Part shown: piece after piece, positions 10,285 to 19,666 of the stretch
Position numbering within the stretch: position 1 is the stretch's first letter
Layout: each line of letters begins with the position of its first letter
Assembly: GCA_030323885.1 (NCBI GenBank)
Contig: CM059200.1
Location: forward strand, 1,107,436 to 1,171,435
Direction of reading: 5' to 3'
DNA length: 64,000 bases
From: Branchipolynoe longqiensis
Lineage: Eukaryota; Annelida; Polychaeta; Phyllodocida; Polynoidae
Position numbers and translations under genes: made by a program
The notes under the pieces: model-generated
Told to the model about the DNA's origin: nothing
The model's input: the letters and a program-made list of their open reading frames with translations, nothing else
Database searches by the model: none

Positions 10285-10805
10285 TGAGCTGCCATCCAAA
10301 GCATTAGTGCTGCTGCTGCCATCAGAAGGTGGGCCGGTGGTGGAAATCCTCTACAGGAACTTTTCCACAGAACACACTGCCAACTGATCCACTCCCCAAG
10401 ACAGTAGTTCTGCCACTGTCATCAGAAGTCCATATTCGGTGGATGAAATCCTCTACGATACATTTACCACAGAGGATTTTACACAGTTGCCTGCTAAGTG
10501 CTATCCCTACTGTTAGTTCTTCCCACTGCCATCAGATGGCAGCTTGGTGGTGGAAATCCTCTATGAAACCTTTTCTACAGATCATGTTGCACAGTGAGCA
10601 GTTACCAACAGCTTAAATGTTATTCTTCGACTGTCATCAGAGGGTGGGTTGGTTATTGAAATCTTCTATTAGACCTTTTCCACAGAGCATAGCCGGCTTT
10701 CACCCACACCATTAGTTCTTCCCACTGCCATCAGAATGTGGAGTTGGTGGCGCGAACACTCCAGTAGACCTTTTCCACAGAGTATGCTGCATGGTAAGCG
10801 ACTTT
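10285..10805 (+). repeat. About 105-bp tandem repeat with CTCF-core-like sites
   Basis: Five diverged copies. Each has TTAGTTCTTCCCACTGCCAT, then CAGANGGTGGGTTGGTGG, GGAAATCCTCTA, and ACCTTTTCCACAGAGCATG before GCTGCACAGTGAGC. The word GCCATCAGATGGCAGC at 10528-10543 is a strong match to the CTCF core; the others (CCATCAGAAGGTGGG, TCATCAGAGGGTGGG) are weaker. Open frames across it are not conserved between units, so it is not coding. Confidence 0.85.
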
Positions 10806-10809
10806 CACT

Positions 10810-10925
10810 ACCATAGCAACAAGCATCAATGTTGTAAGTCATTAGTGTGACTTTTGTAAGTCATTGGTTTGGCAGGGGTTCGAACGCACGACCTTCCGCA
10901 CAGGAAGCCAGGAATTCACAAGTTG
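10810..10925 (-). mobile_element. SINE head fragment
   Basis: Plus strand shows AAGTCATTGGTTTGGC, GGGGTTCGAACGCACGACC and CCGCACAGGAAGCC, a reverse-oriented tRNA-like head with B box GTTCGAACCCC. The 15-base AAGTCATTAGTGTGACTTTT just before it is a partial duplication of the linker. Confidence 0.7.
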
Positions 10926-11395
10926 CTTATGGCCCTGTCACATTACAACACATGTCGCAAGCGCGTGACCAACGCGTAAAATCACTTTTTGACGTCGAGA
11001 TGCGTCAAACCTTTCGGCGCTGGGGGCAAAGTTGGACGTATACATACAGTATACACAGCATATGGCCAATGTATGACCAACATATGGCTAACGTGCCTCC
11101 CAGCGAAAAATGCTTGAATTATGCTCACGGTATGTTAGCAGAATGCCAGTGAACATTATATACCTTATTCGATCGCCAGAACTACGCCTCATACATTACA
11201 TACATCAAGACAAGGTGGAGAAATACAAAACACACGTTAGACGTACATTATCCATACGTTGTCAGTACTCGGACTGTACATTTCCACTGCCTTCCAAGTA
11301 GGTCAAAGTAGTGAACAACATTTGTCTAATGTACATCTAATGTACATTGACGTATGCCTAATGTATACATAATGTATGGCCAACGTTGAAGGGTT
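10926..11395 (+). mobile_element. GTCACA-ended inverted-repeat element, right end not found
   Basis: Starts GGCCCTGTCACATTACAACA, the same kind of end as the elements at 24643, 46410, 55410 and 61310. The interior repeats the words GTACAT, TAATGTACAT and CATATGGCCAATGTATG around 11040-11390. No matching right terminus is seen, so it may be truncated against the Rep1 copy that follows. Confidence 0.45.
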
Positions 11396-11692
11396 TGTGC
11401 ATAATCTACCTTATTTTAGCTTGAAGCACCCTTTAACATAAATTGATAACCTTGGAGATATTTGAAGTGGAAACATGCCAAAATAATTTAGGAAAAACAT
11501 GCCAATATGTTGATACCATAGGTTTCAGCAGTAACATATTCTATTACATTAATTCAGTATGCCTATATGTGGCAACACATCCTAATTAATTACATCAGTA
11601 CCTAAGTTAGATATGTAGGATCAAATCTAGATAATTATTTTCGTTTTGAAAATGTGATGCTAAGTTTTATTGGACTATGCAGCTTTAACTGA
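11396..11692 (+). mobile_element. Interspersed repeat Rep1, copy 1
   Basis: Shares with 27972-28275, 35210-35520 and 47850-48270 the words ATAATCTACCTTATT, GAGATATTTGAAGT, AAACATGCCAA, AAGTTAGATATGTAG, ATCAAATCTAGATAATTATT and GGACTATGCAGCTTTAA. All four copies lie in the same orientation. No coding capacity or tRNA-like head; class unknown, possibly a MITE because the ends of two copies read GTTAGATT and AATCTAAC. Confidence 0.8.
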
Positions 11693-11914
11693 GCCCAGTG
11701 ATGCAGTGCCACCTGTTGGCAGTTCATCCCCTGGTGGCATGTCTGGGAACTATTGAACCTTGTCTCCTGGAGGACTTAACCCCACGGGAAGTACCACGTG
11801 ACTGCCATCCTCGATGCCAGCCCTTGCACCCCCCCACACCCTCTCCCACCCCACTCCTAGCAGGCTGGCCTTCCACACCCCGACAGGTGGCCAGGGTGCG
11901 GTTATGTCTGGGTG
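11693..11914. other. No recognised feature
   Basis: Short GC-richer stretch with CCACCTGTTGGCAG near 11709. No gene seen. Confidence 0.4.
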
Positions 11915-12660
11915 AGGTTGGTTGGTTGTTGGAGTATTACGTCCTGGCAACATCTAAGGTCATATCAGTACGTGTACCGACTTGTGACAGCGCGCACTCA
12001 TGGCGACTCTATAGTGCTGCCCGACTGGGAGACCAGGCCACCAGTGCCACAACCGTAATTACGTAATGAAGGGTGGCGTTCTCTGTGGTGGAGTGTTTAG
12101 AGTGTCTGACTTTTTTCTAGGTCAGACTCCTAATCTGAGGGTTGGGGGTTCGATTCCCCATGCCCCCAGCTCTGCCAATTTGGATTTCCACCGCTGTGTA
12201 TAACTTACAGCGTCATCAAAGGCCGGTTGCTCTCATACCATGTCTATATGGTGTGGGAGGTTAAAAATCCCTTGGGTCGGTAAAAGTGTAGGCTTGGGCT
12301 TTCTATCGACCACCAGTGGAATGAGGAAGACCAGTGGTCTATGACTGAAATTTCCCCTGCTTAAACAACTAATGGACCAAAAAAGAAAAAAGGGCAGAAA
12401 ATCGTAATGATTCTGCAGAAATCGTAATGGTTGGCAGCTGTGTATGCGTGGTAATCCCACTCAGTAACATTATCCTGACACTGAGCTAACCAGTCATTGC
12501 CATATCCTATTAATGCCGAGTGCCTGGCTAGGAAACGTCAAGTAGAGGGGGTCTATCAATTGTATAAGTCATTGGTTTGACTCGACTGGGAACCGAACTT
12601 CCGATCTCCTGCGGACCAGGTTCGCGCTCTACCGATTCGGCCACGGCCCCGGACACGCAT
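11915..12660 (-). mobile_element. SINE-A split by a SINE-C insertion
   Basis: The tail half is 11915-12055 (reverse GATGTTGCCAGGACGTAATAC through the CACTATAGAGTCGCC block and CACTGGTGGCC). The head half is 12446-12660 (ATAATGTTACTGAGTGGG, the CCTAGCCAGGCACTCGGC block, CAAACCAATGACTTATAC, worn B box, and a head ending CGGGGCCGTGGCC). About 390 bases of another SINE separate them. Confidence 0.85.
12066..12445 (+). mobile_element. SINE-C inserted in SINE-A, with a SINE-B-like end
   Basis: Head: GTGGTGGAGTGTTTAGAGTG as A-box region and GGGGGTTCGATTCCCC at about 12147 as B box. Body: CCAATTTGGATTTCCACCGC, CTTACAGCGTCATCAAAGGC, GGTGTGGGAGGTTAAAAATC and GGGCTTTCTATCGAC. From about 12310 it continues with AGTGGAATGAGGAAGACC and GACTGAAATTTCCCCTGC, the SINE-B ending, whereas the copy at 47528 continues with GTCTAATGGTGAAAACAAG. 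So SINE families here exchange 3' parts. Confidence 0.8.
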
Positions 12661-12958
12661 GTACTGTGTATAGTATACCATGTCCGCGTTTCCTCATGCA
12701 TCTATTGAACGCTGGCTTCACAACTAACCTTTATTCAAGCCGACAGGGGGCGCATGGTGCACCCTCGGTCTCATCCACTTCCGGAAACAGGCACTCGCCT
12801 GCACAATGCTCGCTCCTTTCATACAGAGGCTGAACAGACAACAGCAAGACTGGCAGCACGCGAGGTGGGGGTGCATCTGTTTTTACTACTCAATAATACC
12901 ACAACCATGGAATAAAGGTAACATTCGCAAACCTTTCACTGCCATTGCACATTCATAA
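12661..12958. other. Sequence with a CTCF-core-like site, no gene
   Basis: CCGACAGGGGGCGCATG at 12742-12758 is close to the CTCF core. No exon signals. About 300 bases of otherwise unremarkable sequence. Confidence 0.45.
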
Positions 12959-13425
12959 TGCCGTAAAACCTCTCTAAATGGTCCATTTTGGGAGGTGGTC
13001 AGCTTTTTTTTCCTTTAAGATTTATATTGCCTATCGTGGATAAGTCTGAATAGACTTGTTTTCACCATTAGACAGTTTGTCGATAGAAAGCCCTAGCCTA
13101 TACTTTGACCGACCCAAGGGATTTCTAACCTCCCACACCACATAGACATGGTATGAGAGCAACCGGCCTTTGATGACACTGTAAGTTATACACAGTGGTG
13201 GTAATCCAAATTGGCAGAGCTGGGGGCATGGGAAACTGAACCACCGACCTTCAGATTAGGAGTCCGACTTAGACACTCTAACCACTCTGCCACAGAGAAC
13301 ACCAGGTCATGGCTTACGGAGTTAGAATATGGTTACAATGGCATTGTTTGGACCCAAATAAAGCGATCAATATAGGGGAGTGGTCAATCTGTGGATATGG
13401 CCGGTTAGGGAGGTTTTGCAGTATA
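12959..13425 (+). mobile_element. MITE with AAAACCTCTCTAA ends, split by a SINE-C
   Basis: Left end CCGTAAAACCTCTCTAAATG; right end reads in reverse TACTGCAAAACCTCCCTAAC, a recognisable terminal inverted repeat of about 20 bases. GGTCAGC near 13000 and GGTCAATC near 13385 continue the two halves. A reverse SINE-C fills 13012-13305. CAGT-like termini suggest the pogo/mariner group. Confidence 0.7.
13012..13305 (-). mobile_element. SINE-C nested in a MITE
   Basis: Reverse strand: GTTCTCTGTGGCAGAGTGG head, AGGTCGGTGGTTCAGTTTCC B-box region, CCAATTTGGATTACCACCAC, GGTGTGGGAGGTTAGAAATC, GGGCTTTCTATCGACAAAC and GTGAAAACAAGTCTATTC, ending near the T-rich run at 13010. Same 3' version as the copy at 47528. 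Confidence 0.85.
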
Positions 13426-13867
13426 TTATACAATATTAGACCACATATACATATATTCTAAATAACTGTAATGTCACATGGCTGGAAGCCCAGTGCCACG
13501 GTGCTGATACAAGCCTTTACTCAATGAATAAACTATATTTATACCAAAAAAACATTATTCATTCCAGATATACCTCAACAGAGAGCTTATATTTGAGACA
13601 TTGAAATGTTATTATAATTTAGGGTTGTTTTATTATTTGGGGGGGGGGGTATTTTATTCATCAGGACATTTAGTGTTGCCGAAGCACTGGTCTTACAGGA
13701 ATAAGAAGTGACAGTTCTTTACACACATCGTGTAGATGTTGATACTAAATGAGGGAAGCGCAGTGGGGTCTGAGAATGGGGGAAATGTTGGGGATATTGA
13801 ATTGTGTGTTGACAAGTTGGAGGTGCGGACGGGTCGGCTGTCGGAGAGAAAGTGACTCCAAAGTAGA
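13426..13867. other. No gene; G run and lead-in to array
   Basis: AT-rich, with a 10-G run at about 13640-13650. From 13770 the sequence becomes G/A-rich and merges with the 52-bp array. No exon signals. Confidence 0.4.
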
Positions 13868-14430
13868 AGGTATAGGGGGCGCCACGGGCGGGGAGCCCGA
13901 GATGTAGGGGGAGGTGGAGGATGACAGGAGGCGGCACAAGCGGGGAGCCCGAGACGTAGGGGGAGGGGGAGGATGACAGGAGGTGCCACAGGTGGGAAGC
14001 CTGAGACGTAGGGGGAGGGGGAGGATGACAGGAGATGCCACAGGCGGGGAGCCCGAGAGGTAGGGGGAGGGGGAGGATGACAGGAGGTGCCACAGGTGGG
14101 AAGCCTGAGACTTAGGGGGAGGTGGAGGATGACAGGAGGCGCCACAGGCGGGGAGCCCGAGACGTAGGGGGAGGGGGAGGATAACAGGAGGTGCCACAAG
14201 CGGGAAGCCTGAGACTTAGGGGGAGGTGGAGGATGACAGGAGGCGCCACAGGCGGCGAGCCCGAGATGTAGGGGGAGGGGGAGGATGACAGGAGGTGCCA
14301 CAGGTGGGAAGCCTGAGACTTAGGGGGAGGGGGAGGATGACAGGAGGTGCCACAGGTGGGAAGCCTGAGATGTAGGGGGAGGGGGAGGATGACAGGAGGT
14401 GCCACAGGCGGGGAGCCCGAGACGTATGGG
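13868..14430 (+). repeat. 52-bp minisatellite
   Basis: GATGACAGGAGG occurs at 13920, 13972, 14024, 14076, 14128, 14232, 14284, 14336 and 14388 (ATAACAGG at 14180), an exact 52-bp period, about 10.7 copies. The unit alternates between two versions, GCCACAGGTGGGAAGCCTGA and GCCACAGGCGGGGAGCCCGA, giving a partial 104-bp higher-order pattern. Because 52 is not a multiple of three, all three minus frames give similar Pro/Ser-rich peptides; none is a gene. Confidence 0.95.
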
Positions 14431-14612
14431 GAGGGGGAGGGGGAGGTGGAGGTGGAGGTGGAGGTGGAGGTGGAGGTGGAGGAGGAGGTGGAGGAGGAGG
14501 TGGAGGTGGAGGGTGACAGGGGGCGCCACAGACGGGGAGCCCGAAACGCGGGGGAGGGGAGGTCGAGGGGGAGGGAGCGGGGTAGGGAGGGGGAATGGGG
14601 GAGGGGGAGGGA
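14431..14612 (+). repeat. GGTGGA/GGAGGG simple tract
   Basis: GGTGGA hexamer repeated about 12 times (14440-14515), a single further 52-bp-like unit, then GGGGGAGGG words. It joins directly onto the SINE-A at 14613. Confidence 0.9.
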
Positions 14613-14825
14613 GACCATGCCGCCAGCACCATGACTCAGTCACACTATCCTGACACTCAGTCAACCAGTCTTTGCCCTATCCTAATAAAGCTGAGTGCCT
14701 GGCTAGGAAGTGACAAGTGACAATTTTTAACTCATTGGTTTGACTCGAGTTCAAAGCCGTGGCTTCGCATCCCACGATCTAACAAAACGGACGCTCAACT
14801 CATTCGGCTGTCCCGTCTGGTCGGG
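14613..14825 (-). mobile_element. SINE-A, tail half replaced by the G-rich array
   Basis: SINE sequence starts abruptly at GGGAGACCATGCCGCCAGCA, inside the element, and continues through ATTATCCTGACACT-type body to the head. The missing tail half is where the G-rich array sits, so the array appears to have grown from within the SINE. Confidence 0.8.
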
Positions 14826-14844
14826 AAAAGTGGTGAAAACTATA

Positions 14845-14935
14845 CATTCGGTAAGTATCGCTTAGATTCGGCAGGGCATCGAACGCAGGACCTTCCGCAC
14901 AGGAAGCCAGTGCTCTTAATCATGCCTCCCGGTCA
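14845..14935 (-). mobile_element. SINE head fragment
   Basis: GGCAGGGCATCGAACGCAGG and CCGCACAGGAAGCCAGTGCT match the head fragment at 10870, so a second tRNA-like head type is present. Confidence 0.6.
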
Positions 14936-15269
14936 GTTGCGTGGCTAATATTATTAAGCTAACTGTAGTTGTTAATTGAGTTAATACCGAGTACTTCCAG
15001 TTTTAGCGGGTTGAAAAGAAATACAAGATATCGCCAAACAATAGAGAAGAGTAAATTTCTCTGTCAGTTGCTTCTGATTTGTCTCTGAGCGATTGTTTTG
15101 CCATTAATTGCCAGAGGCTGCATCTAAGACGGCTTATCGTTAGCCACGTAATATTGGAGCGGTGGCACAGTATTACCTGCTCACTCCTGCTTATGGCCCT
15201 CAAAGTGGAGTATTATATGCGCGTCGTATTCTATCCGCTGGGTCCTGGCCATACTGAACGTGGTGGCAG
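14936..15269. other. No recognised feature
   Basis: Single-copy looking sequence with 66-codon frames on both strands but no splice or domain support. Confidence 0.4.
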
Positions 15270-15545
15270 AATAAGGTAATGTGCTGCTTTCCCGTGTGGA
15301 AGGCAGGAGTCTGAATCACAGCCGAGTCAAATCAATGACTCACCAAATTTATACTTGGCACTACCCAGCCTGACACTCAGTGTCAGGATAATGCGACTGA
15401 GTGAAGAATTTGGTCATGGTGCCATCAGCCTGGGGTCCCTGTTGGTGAACACTATAAAGTCACCATGAGTGCCTACTGTCACAAGTCGATACCCATCCTG
15501 ATTTAATGCTTGATGTTGTCAGGACGTAAAACCCCAACAAACATT
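15270..15545 (+). mobile_element. SINE-A with internal deletion
   Basis: Head with CCCGTGTGGAAGGCAGGAGT and weak B box, AATCAATGACTCACC linker, then a deletion joining CCAGCCTGACACTC to CAGTGTCAGGATAATGCG, body ACTATAAAGTCACCATGAG, and tail GATGTTGTCAGGACGTAAAAC. Confidence 0.85.
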
Positions 15546-15840
15546 CTTGCTTCTAGTTGATTCAGTTGATGTCTCAATGTAGACATTCAGAAGGTTAAAT
15601 GACCTCAGATTGTGCTAGGAAGTACGACCCCAACGAATTAATTCAACCGAGGTCGCATAACTACACATATTCATCCACTAGGTGTGTTCATTGAAGTATG
15701 ATATGTAAAATATCTGTAAATCCCAGCCGAGTCGAACAAATGACTTATAACATTGATACTTGTCGCTTCCCAGCCAGGCTATCGACATTATTAGATTAGG
15801 GCAAGGACTGGTTGACTCAGTGTTAGGATAATATGACAAT

Positions 15841-15911
15841 AACAGGTGCGGAGGTGAGGGGGTGAAGAGGTGTGGATGTGTGGATATGTGGGTGTGTGGG
15901 TGTGTGGATGT
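15841..15911 (+). repeat. GTGTGGGT microsatellite, left arm
   Basis: GTGAGGGGGTGAAGAGGTG then GTGTGGATATGTGGGTGTG words up to the LINE fragment at 15912. Confidence 0.85.
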
Positions 15912-16082
15912 GACCAAGGGAAAAGACCAAGAGGGAGAAGGAGAAAAACATGGATGGACAACATCACTGAGTGGACAGCAATGAGCTATGCGGAATGCGT
16001 GAGAGGAACGAATGACAGGAAGAGATGGAGGTCCATTGCAGCCAACCTTCTTCGAGAAGACGGCACCCATTGATTGATTGAT
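15912..16082 (+). mobile_element. LINE 3' end (C-terminus of RT ORF plus TTGA tail)
   Basis: Translation gives GKRPRGRRRKTWMDNITEWT, then SYAECVRGTNDRKRWRSIAA and NLLREDGTH before the stop. This is the characteristic basic C-terminal end of a widespread animal non-LTR retrotransposon polyprotein (RxxWxDNIxEWT ... DRxRWRS). It ends in (ATTG)n, CATTGATTGATTGATGG, typical of a LINE tail. Only about 170 bases remain (5' truncated). It lies between two stretches of the GTGTGGG array, so it either landed in the array or the array extended from both of its sides. Confidence 0.75.
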
Positions 16083-16660
16083 GGGTGTGTGGGTGTGTGG
16101 GTGTGTGGGTGTGTGGGTGTGTGGGTGTGTGGATGTGTGGATGCGTGGATGTGTGGATGTGTGGATGTGTGGATGTGTGGATGTGTGGGTGTGTGGATGT
16201 GTGGTGTGGATATGTGGATGTGCGGATGTGTGGATGTGTGGATGTGTGGATGTGTGGATGTGTGGATGTGTGGATGTGTGGGTGGGTGGGTGTTGGGTGT
16301 GTGGGTGTGTGGGTATGTGGGTGTGTGGGTGTGTGGGTGGTGGGTGTTGGGTGTGTGGGTGTGTGGGTGTGTGGGTGCGTGGGTGTGTGGGTGTGTGGGT
16401 GTGTGGGTGTGTGGGTGTGTGGGTGTGTGGGTGTGTGGGTGTGTGGGTGTGTGGGTGTGTGGTGTGTGTGTGGGTGTGTGGGTGTGTGGGTGTGTGGGTG
16501 TGTCCGTGGGTGTGTGGGTGTGTGGGTGTGTGGGTGTGTGGGTGTGTGGGTGTGTGGATGTGTGGATGTGTGGATGTGTCGATGTCTCGATGTGTGGATG
16601 TGTCGATGTGTGGATGCGTGGATGTGTGGATGTGTGGTGGTGAGGAGGTGAGGTGAGGAG
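16083..16660 (+). repeat. GTGTGGGT/GTGTGGAT microsatellite, right arm
   Basis: About 570 bases of 8-bp GTGTGGGT and GTGTGGAT units in alternating blocks: GGGT-type 16080-16130, GGAT-type 16130-16280, GGGT-type 16280-16550, GGAT-type 16550-16640. Long open frames in all plus frames and a 356-codon minus frame are artefacts of the repeat. Confidence 0.95.
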
Positions 16661-16887
16661 CTGAAGCGGTGGATATCAGGTCATGGTGCTGGTGGCTGAT
16701 CTCCCAGTGGGGCAGCACTATAAAGTCACCATGAGTGCGCACTGTCACAAATCAGTACCTGTTCTGATATGACCTTAGATGTTGCCAGGACGTGAAAGTC
16801 AAACAACCAAATATGTAGTGCGCAGTTTCTGAGAACGACCCCTGTTATATACAGATGGTTGGTTGTTGATCCACAAATAACTGCTTT

Positions 16888-16891
16888 TCTG

Positions 16892-16947
<56 letters not shown>

Positions 16948-17180
16948 ATATATATGTATGTATACGGATAGTGATACCCCTTATCGCGTGTAATAAGTTA
17001 TGTAGTGTATTGCCCCTCCACCCTCCCCCGGGGGAGGGGGGGGGTCGCAGCATTCTCCACCCCCCCCCCCCCCCCGTCATGGGGCGTCAGACTGCAGTCA
17101 CTTGGAAGTTTGATATATATATATATGTATGTATATAATATATATACATATATACATATATGTTCATGTATATATGATAT
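16888..17180. repeat. (TA)n tracts flanking C/G runs
   Basis: (TA) about 27 copies at 16893-16950, a G run of 14 at 17030-17044, a C run of 17 at 17059-17075, then TA-rich sequence at 17112-17175. Two TA tracts around homopolymer runs suggests a fragile, slippage-prone site. Confidence 0.9.
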
Positions 17181-17599
17181 ATTTGTATGTGCGCCCTACA
17201 TTCCATGTCGTCCTACTTTCTGACCCTTATCCCACCGTCAGTGTTTCACTAACAATTCACTGTTACGCATAACTCGTCTGAATCACAGTCTCTAAGGAGC
17301 TATGTCGTCTGCTATCCCTAAAGCCAAAACTCATATGGATTGAGCAATTTACACAAAACATCAAGACCCAAACAAACTGAAGATATTGAAAACAATTAAC
17401 CTGCTATTTATATCGGGTAAATACATCATTTATCTATTAGTGAAACCGATTAAAGTATATATGATCAAGGGAAATGACAGAGCAGGAGTAACTTTGTTAA
17501 GTAAAATACACTTTTCTCAGAATCCCCATCCTCAGTGAAATTACTTAAAAGCAGACGACATTCCCTCGCAGCAAATAGCAAGTTGAAGTCAAGGGTGAC
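17181..17599. other. No gene; satellite words
   Basis: ATGTCGTCTGC at 17302-17312 (reverse orientation) and GCAGACGACATTCCC at 17551-17565 are single satellite words. Otherwise AT-rich without recognised features. Confidence 0.5.
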
Positions 17600-18712
17600 T
17601 TGTTTAAAACTATCCCCTCGTTTTAAATTCGTGCTCTAATGGGTTTATTGAGAGCAGATGACATTTACTCAGCGCAACTGGTAAATGGGAACCATTGGCA
17701 ACTTGCTTGAAATGCGTCCTCATTATGAACCCACAATTCGGTGCATTAAATGAAAGCGAACGACATTCAGTCAGGAAAGGTGATAAATGGGAGCTATTGG
17801 CAACTTGCTTGAAATGTGCCATCGTTTTAAACACCCGCTTTGGTGCATTTATTGAAACCAGACAACATTCACGCAGCACAGCCGGTAAATGAGAGCCATT
17901 GGCAACTTGCTTGAAATGTACCCTCGTTTTAAACCCACACTTTGGTGCATTTATTGAAACCAGACAACATTCACACAGCACAGCAGGTAAATGGGAGCCA
18001 TTGGTAACTTGCTTGAAATGCGTCCTCGTTATAAACCCACAATTCGGCACATTTAATGAAAGCGAACGACATTCAGTCAGGGAAGGTGATAAATGGGAGC
18101 TATTGGCAACTTGCTTGAAATGCGCCATCGTTTTAAACCCCCGCTTTGGTGCATTTATTGAAACCAGACGGCATTCACGCAGCACAGCCGGTAAATGGGA
18201 GCCATTGGCAACTTGGTTGAAATGCACCCTCGTTTTAAACCCACACTTCAGTGCATTTATTGAAAGCGAACGACATTCAGTCAGGGAAGGTGATAAATGG
18301 GAGCTATTGGCAACTTCCTTGAAATGTGCCATCGTTTTAAACCCATGCTTTGGTGGATTTATTTAAACCAGACGACATTCAATCAGCACATGAGTTAAAT
18401 GGGAGCCACTGGTAACTTGCTTGAAATGCGCTCTTGCTTTAAACCCACACTTTGGTGTATTTATTGAAACCAGACGACATTCAATCACAACGGGCAGGTA
18501 AATGGGAGCCATTGGCAACTTGGTTGAAATGCGCCTCCATTTTAAACCCACACTTCGGTACATTTACTGAAACCAGACGACATTCACTCAGCAGAGCCGG
18601 TAAATGGGAGCCATTGGTAACTTGCTTGAAATGCGCCCTTGCTTTAAACCCACACTTCGTTGTATTTATTGAAACCAGACAACATTCAGTCAGGGCAGGC
18701 GATAAGTGAAAG
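17600..18712 (+). repeat. 102-bp satellite, about 11 copies
   Basis: The word CAACTTGCTTGAAATG recurs about every 102-104 bases (near 17697, 17801, 17899, 18003, 18106, 18209, 18308, 18411, 18515, 18617). Each unit also has CAGACGACATTCA, GGTAAATGGGAGCCATTGG, TTTTAAACCCACACTT and TGCATTTATTGAAA. Two unit types (with CAGTCAGGGAAGGTGATAAA or with CACGCAGCACAGCCGGTAAA) alternate over part of the array, a hint of higher-order structure. Since 102 is 34 codons, long open frames occur on both strands (155 codons plus, 240 codons minus); the repeated peptide has no known domain. Confidence 0.95.
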
Positions 18713-18944
18713 ACTGCATTGCCTGGTTATGCTTCCACCTTGTCACAACCCTTCTCCCTCATTCTCCCTAATAGTCTCCCCAGGGGCGGGGGGCCACGTC
18801 CTCACCAATACATGTCACCAATACATGTCACCAATAATAACAGTCCTTACCACTGGACTCATACATTACCACATAATAAAGAACAGCAGACTGTGTAAAT
18901 ATCTCCAACCCTCAACCTCATTTAAATGTTCACATCATCCTGAC
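18713..18944. other. No recognised feature
   Basis: Short segment with a CATGTCACCAATA direct repeat near 18808-18835. No gene seen. Confidence 0.35.
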
Positions 18945-19165
18945 TGTAATCTGTCCTAACATGACCATATATGTTGCTAGGCCATAAAACAACAAACAAA
19001 CAAATCATTCCACTGCCCTCGCCATATCCTAGTAATGGCAAATGCCAGGCTAGGTAGTAACAACTATAAATTCTTAAGGCATTGGTTGACTTGACTGAGG
19101 GTTCAAATCCCACAACCTACCAAAATGAGAGGCTGCCGCTCAACTCCTTTGGCAATCCTGCCTAA
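18945..19165. mobile_element. SINE-A tail (+) abutting SINE-B (-)
   Basis: 18945-19005 is a plus-strand tail (CATCCTGACTG, TATGTTGCTAGGCCATAAAA, CAACAAACAAACAAAT). 19006-19165 is a reverse SINE-B/SINE-A head: TCCTAGTAATGGCAAATGCC, AAGGCATTGGTTGACTTGAC, GGGTTCAAATCCCAC. The two lie tail to tail. Confidence 0.75.
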
Positions 19166-19244
19166 TATAATTAAGGATAGATTACGCTCTAAATATCTCC
19201 TCAAATTGATAGCTTCTTTTCAGGATGAAGTGTTACGTACACTA

Positions 19245-19572
19245 CAGTATAACCCCATTAAACCAAACTTGAAGGGACCCTAGAAATTTGTTTGGATTAA
19301 CCAATCATTGGTTTAACCAACGTTTGGCTATGACTTCAATTTATCATATAAAAAGGGTTGGTGTGCTCTCAGATGACCTGATAACCACATGACAGTTTGG
19401 TTTAACCATACCGGAAGTGGCCTGGAGCATGACAATTTTGTTTGGATTAACCGATAATTTGCGTTAAGCGACTTTGGTTTAATCAACTTTTTTTATATGA
19501 TAAATGGTAGTATTTTGCCAGGCCGCCAAAAAAAAGTTTGGATTAACCAATTGTTTGGTTTAACCAAGCTTA
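19245..19572 (+). mobile_element. Pogo-like MITE, right end lost
   Basis: Starts CAGTATAACCCCATTAAACC after TA (19243-19244). Interior words AAGGGACCCTAGAAATTTG, TTTGGATTAACCGATAATT and TATATGATAAATGGTAGTAT are shared with 34535-34865. It stops at TTTAACCAAGCTT and lacks the last 20 or so bases that the copy at 26981-27040 still has. Confidence 0.8.
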
Positions 19573-19666
19573 AATGTGTCTCATCCATGGTATAACACAT
19601 TCCACTGCTCCAACATCCGAATGAAATCAGACAATGCAACAAATGCTTTCACCATCCTTTTAAATT
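19573..19666 (+). repeat. Flank shared with 27053-27140
   Basis: GTGTCTCATCCATGGTATAA, CACATTCCACTGCT, ATGAAATCAGACAATGC and ATGCTTTCACC also follow the pogo-like end at 27040. So the MITE end and its flank were duplicated together, as part of a larger repeat. Confidence 0.75.

Larger units (their letters stand above)
15715..16800 (+). mobile_element. SINE-A opened by a microsatellite
   Basis: The 5' part (15715-15840) runs CCAGCCGAGTCG, TTGATACTTGTCGCTTCC, GGGCAAGGACTGGTTGACTC and GGATAATATGAC. The 3' part (16660-16800) resumes with GGATATCAGGTCATGGTGC, GGGCAGCACTATAAAGTCAC and GATGTTGCCAGGACGTGAAA. The two parts meet at exactly adjacent positions of the family sequence, so the 0.8 kb of GTGTGG repeat arose between GTGACTGA and GTGGGATATC of an intact SINE. 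Confidence 0.9.

Noticed and set aside
15678..16748. 356-codon minus frame rich in THPHTHPHIHTS
   Set aside because: Crosses a SINE, a LINE end and a microsatellite; the peptide is translated GTGTGGGT repeat.
17610..18366. 34-residue repeat protein on both strands
   Set aside because: The 102-bp satellite unit is a multiple of three, so frames stay open by chance. Both strands are equally open and units carry substitutions that ignore codon position.
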